From NCBI GenBank assembly GCA_963711375.1, contig CAVQDV010000005.1:1240001-1304000 (forward strand): 64,000 bases of DNA, written 5' to 3'. The notes beneath the pieces were generated by a model. The model made no database searches. It saw only the letters and a program-made list of their open reading frames with translations, and was not told where the DNA came from. The translations under genes and the position numbers were made by a program. Numbering within the stretch: position 1 is the first letter of the stretch; the number at the start of each line of letters is the position of its first letter. Below are positions 32,811 through 40,337 of the stretch, in pieces. Source of the DNA: CAVQDV01 sp963711375 (GTDB lineage Bacteria; Pseudomonadota; Gammaproteobacteria; Coxiellales; Coxiellaceae).

Positions 32811-34449
32811 TTACGGGCTCCTTAATAATCGGGATGGAATTCAGCAATTGCTGAGTATATTGATGTTGGGGATGGCTTAAAATAGAATTTGTGTCGCCAT
32901 GCTCCACAATTTTTCCGTTGTACATGACAGCCGTGTTGTGGGCCATGTAGGCTACAACTCCTAAATTATGAGTGATTAAAAGATACGATAATTTAAGGGT
33001 ATTTTGCAGCTCTTCGAGTAATTCTAAAATTTGTTTTTGAATGGAAACGTCTAGCGCACTTGTGGGTTCGTCTAAAATTAATAATTTCGGTTCAAGGGCG
33101 AGTGCTCGTGCGATGCAAATTCGTTGACGCTGTCCGCCTGAGAATTCATGGGGATATCGCCATTTACTGTCGGATGATAAATTGACTTTTGCTAGCAATT
33201 CATCGACTTTTTTGAGGGCTTCTTTTCGTGAGCGCACTTTTTGTAAGGCATATAATCCTTCTGAAATCGAGTCGAATATCATGAATCTTGGGTCTAAGGC
33301 GGAAACGGGATCTTGGAAAATAATTTGCATATTTTCGCGCATTTTTCGAGTTTTTCCTGAGCTTAATTTTAAAAGGTCGATACCCTTGAAATGGATGGAT
33401 CCGCTGGTTGAGGGGATTAATTTTAAAATGGCTTTTCCGGCGGTGGTTTTTCCTGAGCCGGATTCTCCGACGAGGGCTAGTGTTTCGCCCGTTCTAATTT
33501 CAAAATTAATGCCGTCTACGGCTTTTACGTAGCCGACGGTTCGTTTGAAAATGCCTCTTTTTATGGGGAAATGGACTTTGAAATTGCTGACTGAGAGTAA
33601 AGGGGTGAGGGGTATTTCTTCCCCAGCATAAGCACCAATTTTACGCGCAATATTCGGTAAAATAGCCGCCAATAATTTTTTGGTATACTCCGTTTTAGGC
33701 TTCTCAAAAAAATGCTGCGTAGAAGCTTGCTCGATTTTAAGCCCATTTTTCATCACAATAATTTCATCAGCAAGCTCTGCAACCACCGCTAAATCATGGC
33801 TAATAAAAAGCAAAGTTTTTTGAAATTGATTTTTAAGATTTTTTAAAAGACTAAGAATTTGCGCTTGAAGGGTAACATCCAAAGCCGTAGTCGGCTCGTC
33901 AGCAATTAAAATATCAGGATCCCCCGCCAGCGCCATGCCAATCATTGCTCGTTGTCGCATCCCACCCGATAATTCATGCGGGTAAGCGCGCAGAGCTTGT
34001 GAGGGTTCTTTAATTCCTACTGTATCCAATATTTCCGTGGCCTTCATCTGCGCATGATGATTCGATAATTTCTGATGCAGTTTCAAAACCTCTTTAAGCT
34101 GCTCTCCAATCGTAAGAACAGGATTAAAGGCCGACATGGCATCCTGAAAAATAAGCCCAATTTTTTTGCCGCGCACATGGCGCATTTGTTTTTCAGAAAG
34201 CGAAAGTAAATCTTGTCCCTGAAAAAGTATTTGGCTTTGTTGGCCTACCCTGGCGCCAAAGGGAAGGAGCTGCATCATCGCCAAGGCAGTCATGCTTTTT
34301 CCACTGCCAGATTCGCCAACAAGCCCAAGACACTGCCCAGGAAATAAATCTAAATTTAATTGGTGAACGACTGGATATTGATGTTGAGATAAGTTTGATT
34401 GCTGAAATGCAATCGAGAGATCTTTTATTTGCAGCAGGGGTGAACTCAT
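32800..34449 (-). CDS. yejF: Peptide ABC transporter, fused double ATPase (YejF-like)
   Basis: 549 residues with two complete ABC ATPase domains: Walker A GLVGESGSGKSMTAL and ALVGESGSGKTTAGK; signatures LSGGMRQRAM and FSGGQRQRIC; Walker B DILIADEPTTALD and KLLILDEPTSALD. Fused OppD-OppF organisation as in YejF (microcin C/peptide uptake). It belongs with the permeases and binding protein at 37963-42491 but is separated from them by 3.4 kb of unrelated genes. The inter-domain linker (around IPLTPLLS) contains a 23-base relic of the dispersed repeat at 33593-33615. Confidence 0.93.
   Translation of the reverse strand: MSSPLLQIKDLSIAFQQSNLSQHQYPVVHQLNLDLFPGQCLGLVGESGSGKSMTALAMMQLLPFGARVGQQSQILFQGQDLLSLSEKQMRHVRGKKIGLIFQDAMSAFNPVLTIGEQLKEVLKLHQKLSNHHAQMKATEILDTVGIKEPSQALRAYPHELSGGMRQRAMIGMALAGDPDILIADEPTTALDVTLQAQILSLLKNLKNQFQKTLLFISHDLAVVAELADEIIVMKNGLKIEQASTQHFFEKPKTEYTKKLLAAILPNIARKIGAYAGEEIPLTPLLSVSNFKVHFPIKRGIFKRTVGYVKAVDGINFEIRTGETLALVGESGSGKTTAGKAILKLIPSTSGSIHFKGIDLLKLSSGKTRKMRENMQIIFQDPVSALDPRFMIFDSISEGLYALQKVRSRKEALKKVDELLAKVNLSSDSKWRYPHEFSGGQRQRICIARALALEPKLLILDEPTSALDVSIQKQILELLEELQNTLKLSYLLITHNLGVVAYMAHNTAVMYNGKIVEHGDTNSILSHPQHQYTQQLLNSIPIIKEPVNAG
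33593..33615 (+). repeat. Degenerate in-frame fragment of the palindromic repeat
   Basis: GAGAG-N5-GGGTGAGGGGTAT has the same length and 18 of 23 identical positions as the flank of copy C (31766-31788 region). It lies in frame in the linker between the two ATPase domains. Confidence 0.45.
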
Positions 34450-34525
34450 AGGAAAGATAATAGCAATTCCAGGTGTATTCCGCCATCCACGCCAGCATTT
34501 GCTAGAGATCGTTTAGCGCAGGCAA

Positions 34526-35107
34526 TTACTTTTTATTTTGAAACTCTAGGGATAAACCAACATCCTTCTGAATTTGCTCTATTTTGCGTTGATCATCTGG
34601 CATCAATGCGTTTTTAAATAGAATAACAGCATTATTGGCATTTATGCCAAAAACCTCTCTTTCTTCAGCATCAGAGATGAGTTGCGAAAGTCGAATTAAG
34701 TCCAATGCAAAAAGCTCTGTTTCCTTCTGATGTTGATAATTAGCCGCTATTGAACGCAAGCTTGCAGCAGCCAAAGCGCGCACTGTAGCTTGATCCATTG
34801 CAGGAGCCGATGATTCAGGGTGATAGCTGATAACATAAGCTGGAGCTGATTCAGTGTTATCTGCTTTTAGCGTACTTTCTTGAGGCTGCTTGCTGTAATC
34901 CTGATCTTCGGGAGCTTTAACAGGAGGCAATACAGGTGTCTCAGGCTCTTTATTAACTTCTGAATCATCATCAGGAGACCATTTAGGGGCTGAGGGCTTG
35001 GGCAGCACATTGTTGGTTTCAGGCTCCCTATGCTTATCATTAATTTCCTTCGCCATTGCTAATAAAGGGTCTAGTTTTTTTCCATTCTTGGTAACATTTT
35101 CTCGCAT
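34526..35107 (-). CDS. Hypothetical protein with disordered N-terminus
   Basis: 193 residues, not recognised. Residues 1-95 are polar, Pro/Glu/Asp-rich and probably disordered; 100-190 is predicted helical (TVRALAAASLRSIAANYQHQ, LFALDLIRLSQLISDAEEREV). No signal peptide or membrane segment. Lies between the ABC ATPase gene and the first of two paralogous unknown genes, in the segment that splits the transporter operon. A secreted effector is possible in this bacterial group, but no secretion system is seen in the window. Confidence 0.6.
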   Translation of the reverse strand: MRENVTKNGKKLDPLLAMAKEINDKHREPETNNVLPKPSAPKWSPDDDSEVNKEPETPVLPPVKAPEDQDYSKQPQESTLKADNTESAPAYVISYHPESSAPAMDQATVRALAAASLRSIAANYQHQKETELFALDLIRLSQLISDAEEREVFGINANNAVILFKNALMPDDQRKIEQIQKDVGLSLEFQNKK

Positions 35108-35269
35108 ATATACCTGCCATTCAGAACCCTAGCATACTGGCGCTGGAGGGACAAGGGGATTTCACACCCAAACTCAGCAAAAAGTTTGTTATCGTGGGGG
35201 AAGTATGCTAGCTTTTCCACACTTTTTAAGTAAAACAATAGCGACAACAAATATAATCGGGGTAATGAG

Positions 35270-36535
35270 ATGCGAAAAACAATCTTCGGAACATTGATAG
35301 AGTTGGTTAGAGGTGGGCAAGGTATATTCACCGGTAACAATCAGGGTCCATTGGATAAAGCCAGTCAAGGAAAGATAGATGCTGAAATGGGTCCTATAAT
35401 AAATGATAAAAGCTTTAAACCCCAATTTAACTCCGAAAAACAGCAGGGGTATTTTCTTAATAATCTACAGGCAGTTTTAGCGCTTAAAACCCATGCTGAA
35501 TGTAAAGATACTATACCAGGCTTACAAGTCAGTGCGCAGATATTGCCAGGAAAGGAAATGGACGAACAGCCGAAAATGCCTCTAGTTGCTTCTGATCCTC
35601 TCAAAATTAAACCCTCGGATTTTACATTACCCAACGGTTCAGATTTGGAGTCGGAGATTAGAAGTTTATGTAGAGGAAAAAATATTCAAATTGAAAGGAA
35701 TCTTGCTGCCATCGATCTAATCTCGGTATCGGTAGCTCTGCCCGGTTGCAATATAGCGACGGATGTAGAATGCGCTAAAGTCACCAAGCAAAATTATAGC
35801 CCAGTGTATTTTCTACCAAATGAAAAGTATTTTAATAGAGAAGTAGAATGCCCTAAGAAGTATGGTGCTTCTCTTGTTTACGCAGACAATCAAACGTTAA
35901 CAGATTGTCTTATTCTGACTAGAGGAGTTTTTGCCTGTGTCGGTGGAAGCCAGAATCCAAGGACTTTGACAGCAATAGAAATTCCCAATAGCACAGTATC
36001 TAAAATTATAAAAAGTGATGAGGACATGGCTGAGGCGATGATGGAGCCAGGATGTATTGCCATTTTTATTGAATGGGATATAAAGAGTAATCAAGCTCGT
36101 AATGCTTACCGCCCTGCGCAAACAATGGCAAGTCAGTCAGTTGAAAGCCCATTAATAAGTGGTGAAAGATTAGAAGTAAAGTGTTCTGGTGCTCAAGCCG
36201 GACCGAAAATGATACGAAGCCGTGATAATCCAGAATCTGCTTCGTCACAGACGAAAAATCATGAGGGCCAATCCATGGTCTCTGCCACGCTAGTAGGTGG
36301 GTCAGTAAAAGAAACGAGAGCGCCTATTGTGATGACAGAAGATAGAATATTCCTCAGAGCAACCGTGTTTGCAATTGCCCCAATAGTAGTTAACACCAGA
36401 GGTGTTGAGGCTTCTAAACTAGATCGCGATCAGTTGATTAAGGGTATGCAAAAGCGCGCAGATGATGTAAAGAAAAATTATGAATCTAAATTTGAAGAGG
36501 AGCACAACAACAATGCTCCTCGTAATAGGTTCTAA
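35270..36535 (+). CDS. Unknown conserved-cysteine protein, paralogue A
   Basis: 421 residues, not recognised; no signal peptide or membrane helix. It is a diverged paralogue of the convergent gene 36556-37812. Shared order: L-x-I-x-P-x-x-F-x-L, a Leu-Cys (Cys134), a Gly-Cys (Cys160), a third Cys (Cys168), AIEIPN, and a late block RATVFAIAPIVVNTRG. N-terminus (about 1-100) is not shared. GGGG lies eight bases before the ATG. Function unknown. Confidence 0.7.
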   Translation: MRKTIFGTLIELVRGGQGIFTGNNQGPLDKASQGKIDAEMGPIINDKSFKPQFNSEKQQGYFLNNLQAVLALKTHAECKDTIPGLQVSAQILPGKEMDEQPKMPLVASDPLKIKPSDFTLPNGSDLESEIRSLCRGKNIQIERNLAAIDLISVSVALPGCNIATDVECAKVTKQNYSPVYFLPNEKYFNREVECPKKYGASLVYADNQTLTDCLILTRGVFACVGGSQNPRTLTAIEIPNSTVSKIIKSDEDMAEAMMEPGCIAIFIEWDIKSNQARNAYRPAQTMASQSVESPLISGERLEVKCSGAQAGPKMIRSRDNPESASSQTKNHEGQSMVSATLVGGSVKETRAPIVMTEDRIFLRATVFAIAPIVVNTRGVEASKLDRDQLIKGMQKRADDVKKNYESKFEEEHNNNAPRNRF

Positions 36536-36555
36536 TTCAGGAGTTCCCGCTAATT

Positions 36556-37812
36556 TTACTTCAATTCAAGTGGTTGACGGCAATTGATACCATTCCAGCC
36601 TTCGTTTCTCTCTGGTGGTCTTGGTAGGTTAAAAAAATTGGCGTGTCCGGGCTGATATTGTGGAGGCGCGGCATGCTGAATTTTTTTCGGAGCCTCGGGT
36701 TGAGCTTTAGGATCCCGTAAAGTTAAATCGCTCACCATTTCGCTAAGTCCATGCTCGGGAACAGTATCCAGATAAAAGTCACTTATTTGATTAGCACGCA
36801 CCTGCATAATTTTAACAATGTCCTGGCATAGCTCATCCGAAATGATCAAACCATTTGAGTTCATCACCATCGGGGCAAGCACATAAACGCTTACTCGTGT
36901 CAGTCTCTTTTCCCCTTCCACAATAGTCCCTTTTCTGCTGTTATGCGTAGCGCCGCCTTGAACGATGGCAGCGTATGGGGATATTCCTCCCCCCTTAACT
37001 TCCACCATGCCGCCAAGGTCTTGTCCTCTATAGTCATTTTTTATATTGTAGCTTTTGCTAGCACTATAAGCTTTTTCTTGAACATCGTATTGGATAAAAA
37101 CCATCACTGTAGCTTGTTTTTGCATCTCTAGAAAAACATCCGCTTCATTCTCTGCCAAGTTTGCTGCCACGGCGTTGGGTATTTCTATGGCTTGTAAAGC
37201 TGAGTTTTTATTTTTGCCTTCGCCTTTTTCGTTGACACAGTTAAAATCTCCGTAAGTTTTAACGTGGTCAAGACGAGCCTCAAGACCTGCTGTATCAGCA
37301 AAAGCAATTACATGATTCTCCCTGCCTTTTTTATTTTGAAATGTCGGAACATACTTTGCGGCGGTGCTTCCTTTGCAGGCCTTGTCTTTTATGCCATGAC
37401 AACCCGCCAGCGGAATTACTGCCGCTATAAATTCCAGATTATTGAGATTAACTCCTTGGGTATTAATGTTCTGCTGCTGACATAAATTTTCAATAAGCGC
37501 ATTCAATGATTTACCGTCGCTTAAACAAAACTTTTTGGGATCAATTTTAAGAGCGGCGGAGGAAACTATAGGCAGGTTCGGTTGATTCTCTGCGCTACCA
37601 TTAATCGATTCTCTTGCCCCCAAATTACCAACACTTGTGTTTTTAACGATACGTGCAATACCTTCGGCTACTTTTTTATTGTTTTGGTAAACACCTGTTC
37701 GTTTTTGGTCTTCTTGGGCGTCTTGTTCTACTTTTTTCCGATTTTGATTGGCTTTGTATAATGCTGCTAATCCTTCCTCCAGTAATTCATCTTCTGATCC
37801 GTATCTTTTCAT
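36556..37812 (-). CDS. Unknown conserved-cysteine protein, paralogue B
   Basis: 418 residues from ATG 37812 (GGAG six bases upstream; an in-frame TTG at 37824 is less likely). It shares with paralogue A LKIDPKKFCL, Cys111, Cys138, Cys146 with nearly the same spacing, LQAIEIPN, and RVSVYVLAPMVMNSNGL. The N-terminal ~60 residues are charged and helical; the C-terminal ~70 are Pro-rich (EAPKKIQHAAPPQYQP). No export signal. It faces A tail to tail with 20 bases between the stops. A TTGACA at 37877-37882 (minus strand) may belong to its promoter. Confidence 0.7.
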   Translation of the reverse strand: MKRYGSEDELLEEGLAALYKANQNRKKVEQDAQEDQKRTGVYQNNKKVAEGIARIVKNTSVGNLGARESINGSAENQPNLPIVSSAALKIDPKKFCLSDGKSLNALIENLCQQQNINTQGVNLNNLEFIAAVIPLAGCHGIKDKACKGSTAAKYVPTFQNKKGRENHVIAFADTAGLEARLDHVKTYGDFNCVNEKGEGKNKNSALQAIEIPNAVAANLAENEADVFLEMQKQATVMVFIQYDVQEKAYSASKSYNIKNDYRGQDLGGMVEVKGGGISPYAAIVQGGATHNSRKGTIVEGEKRLTRVSVYVLAPMVMNSNGLIISDELCQDIVKIMQVRANQISDFYLDTVPEHGLSEMVSDLTLRDPKAQPEAPKKIQHAAPPQYQPGHANFFNLPRPPERNEGWNGINCRQPLELK

Positions 37813-37962
37813 ATGATTCTCCAACTATATAAGTTTATTAATTATTTGCGCCAAGCTTACTGGCCAGTATCAGGGTTGTCAAGTTGGAGTCTTGTCCCCC
37901 TGGGGCGCAAGCTTTTTGTAGCAATTCCCGCATATGTGTCCGATAAGGGAATGATCCATTTT

Positions 37963-39306
37963 TTAGGAGAGGTGTGGATCGAAGGCATCTCGAACGGCGT
38001 CGGCGAATAGATTGGCGGAGAGGACTAATAAAAACATGAAAATTAGGGCGGCTAATAAGGGCCACCAGACGATGGGGTCTCTCGCTAATTCTAGGCGAGA
38101 GCTATTGATCATGTTGCCCCAGCTTAGCGTTGTTGGGTCTACGCCAACGCCGACATAGGATAATACCGCTTCGGCTAATACTAAACCGCTAAAATCCAGT
38201 ACCAAAGTGATTAAAACAATATGCATTACATTGGGAAGAATATGCTTGAGAATAATTTTGGAATGACGCACGCCGAGAGATTGAGCGGCTTGAACAAATT
38301 CCAAACTTCGCAATTTTAAGGTTTCGCCGCGTAAAAGACGGCATAAATTCGCCCAGCTTGTTATTCCTAAAATAAAACAGAGCGCTAATAATCGGGCATC
38401 GGCGCGCTGTGCGAGAGTTGGAAAAAGGCTCGGATGATTAGAAATAAAAATTTGAAGCATTAATACCGAGGCGGAAATTAATAATATTCCAGGGATAGAG
38501 CTTAAGGTAGTATATAAATATTGAATAACATCATCAGTGGTGCCTCGAAAATATCCGGCGAGGGCGCCAAAAATAAGCGCAAAAGGCAGCATAAAAAGCG
38601 TGGTAAGCGTGCCAATTAATAATCCGGTTCGGATGCTTTTAATGCCTTGGTAAAAGACATCTTGCCCAATTTTGTCCGTGCCCAATAAATGAAAGTGGTG
38701 TGAAAGTCTTGTGGCGACACAAATAATAAACCAACAGACCGCGAAGGTAATTAGGGCCTCTCGCCAGGCAATTTCCGTTTTCCCTTGAAATATTGTCGAC
38801 ATTGTTAGGATAGGATTTTGCTGTTTTCTATAGCTGATGATAATAATCAGGCCCAAAAATAGAATGGTGAAAGAAAATATTCCATCCATCACCCCGTAAA
38901 AAACAAGGATGCGAATTTCATCGCGATCATTGCTATATTTTAATTCTGCAAAGGAACGGATTTCTTTGCCATTGGGTAGCGTCACTACGTCCTGTGTATA
39001 CAAATGCATGGCAAAGGGGGCGGAATAGGTTTTTTCATCATTTTGTCCTAATGGACTTAAGACTAAATCGAGGACACTTTTCGTTTGTTGGTTTATGCGC
39101 AAATGAATTGAGTCCATTAATCCTGTAACGACATAAAATGAAAGAATCACCAGGGCGATCATGCCCAATTTTCGGCTTAAAATAAACCGCATGGGTTCTC
39201 GATAGCGAGGATTATTTCGAACGATGGTAAAAAAAATGATGGCGATGAGAACTAGGATCCAGACGATCCAGTCGCTTAAGAGCAGGTTTAAGTGAATATT
39301 TCCCAT
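37963..39306 (-). CDS. yejE: Peptide ABC transporter permease (YejE/OppC-like)
   Basis: 447 residues, longer than a typical OppC (~300-340). Extra N-terminal membrane helices (about 10-30, 48-70), a periplasmic stretch, then the BPD_transp_1 core with six helices and the EAA loop (LEFVQAAQSLGVRHSKIILKHILPNV) that contacts the ATPase. LSWGNMINSSR is the conserved OppC segment. Starts in a TAATG overlap with the partner permease. Confidence 0.92.
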   Translation of the reverse strand: MGNIHLNLLLSDWIVWILVLIAIIFFTIVRNNPRYREPMRFILSRKLGMIALVILSFYVVTGLMDSIHLRINQQTKSVLDLVLSPLGQNDEKTYSAPFAMHLYTQDVVTLPNGKEIRSFAELKYSNDRDEIRILVFYGVMDGIFSFTILFLGLIIIISYRKQQNPILTMSTIFQGKTEIAWREALITFAVCWFIICVATRLSHHFHLLGTDKIGQDVFYQGIKSIRTGLLIGTLTTLFMLPFALIFGALAGYFRGTTDDVIQYLYTTLSSIPGILLISASVLMLQIFISNHPSLFPTLAQRADARLLALCFILGITSWANLCRLLRGETLKLRSLEFVQAAQSLGVRHSKIILKHILPNVMHIVLITLVLDFSGLVLAEAVLSYVGVGVDPTTLSWGNMINSSRLELARDPIVWWPLLAALIFMFLLVLSANLFADAVRDAFDPHLS

Positions 39307-40292
39307 TAGCTATTTTCCGAAAATTTAACGCGTGGATCAACCAGTGTGTAGGAAATGTCCGTGAGCACAAGGCCAATAATATATAAAACTGTTCCTAAAA
39401 ATACCATGACTCTGACAATATCAAAATCTTGATGTTGAATGGCTTCAATTGTGTAGCTGCCGAGCCCCGGTATCCCAAAAAAGGATTCCATGATTAAACT
39501 GCCTAAAAATAAGCTGGGAATAATCACCACGACGCCGGTTAAAATTGGAATCATGGCATTTTTTAACACATGCTTAAATAAAACCGTCATTTCCGATAAG
39601 CCTTTTGATCGCGCGGTACGAACATAGTCTTTGTGCATTTCTTCTAAAAATAGCGTGCGATACCAGCGTGTGCCAGAGCCGATGCCGCTGACGACACCAA
39701 TGGCGACCGGTAAAATAAGAAATTTAATGGCGTTAATGCCATATTGATAGCCGGAAATGGGCACTAGATGCAGCATTTTACTGATGAGATATTGCCCGAA
39801 AATAATATAAAATAATCCGGAAATAGACATCATTACCACACAGAGAAAAACGGAAAAATAATCGAAAAAAGTCGATCGAAATAAGGCAATTAATAGGGCG
39901 AAGGTGATATTGATGAATAATCCGATAATTAATACGGGCACGGCTAGTGCAAGGCTTGGCCACATGCGTTGGCTGATGTCGTAACTTATGTCACGGCCTT
40001 GGTCGGAGCGGCCGAAATTAAAGGTAAACAAACTTAAGGAGCGTGTAACAAATAAGGTGTTGGTAAGACTTTTTAGACCTTCCTCCGCTGAATTATAAAA
40101 TAAGGGCTTGTCGTAGCCGTGTGCGGATTTCCATTGTTCGATGGACGCGGCTGTGACGTGTTTTTGTCCTAATTGCATGCGGGCCATATCGTCCGGCGAA
40201 TTTACCGTGAAAAATAGTAAAAAAGTAATAATATTCACGCCGATTAAAATCGGAATGGCGTTTAATATTCTGCGAATGATATAAGCTAACAA
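39306..40292 (-). CDS. yejB: Peptide ABC transporter permease (YejB/OppB-like)
   Basis: 328 residues, six membrane helices, N-terminal MLAYIIRRILNAIPILIGVNIITFLLF typical of OppB/DppB, EAA loop YVRTARSKGLSEMTVLFKHVLKNAMIPI. The start is TTG (40292) after GGGAG; no ATG fits. Palindromic repeat copy D lies just upstream, between this gene and the binding protein. Confidence 0.93.
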   Translation of the reverse strand: MLAYIIRRILNAIPILIGVNIITFLLFFTVNSPDDMARMQLGQKHVTAASIEQWKSAHGYDKPLFYNSAEEGLKSLTNTLFVTRSLSLFTFNFGRSDQGRDISYDISQRMWPSLALAVPVLIIGLFINITFALLIALFRSTFFDYFSVFLCVVMMSISGLFYIIFGQYLISKMLHLVPISGYQYGINAIKFLILPVAIGVVSGIGSGTRWYRTLFLEEMHKDYVRTARSKGLSEMTVLFKHVLKNAMIPILTGVVVIIPSLFLGSLIMESFFGIPGLGSYTIEAIQHQDFDIVRVMVFLGTVLYIIGLVLTDISYTLVDPRVKFSENS

Positions 40293-40312
40293 AGCGGTGC
40301 TCCCTTCTTACT

Positions 40313-40336
40313 CCTTCTCCCCTTGTGGGAGAGGTG
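40313..40336 (+). repeat. Dispersed palindromic repeat, copy D (core only)
   Basis: CCTTCTCCC, loop CTTGT, GGGAGAGGT; one mismatch in the stem and no GTGAGGGGT flank. In the 45-base gap between binding-protein and permease genes. Confidence 0.65.
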
Positions 40337-40337
40337 A

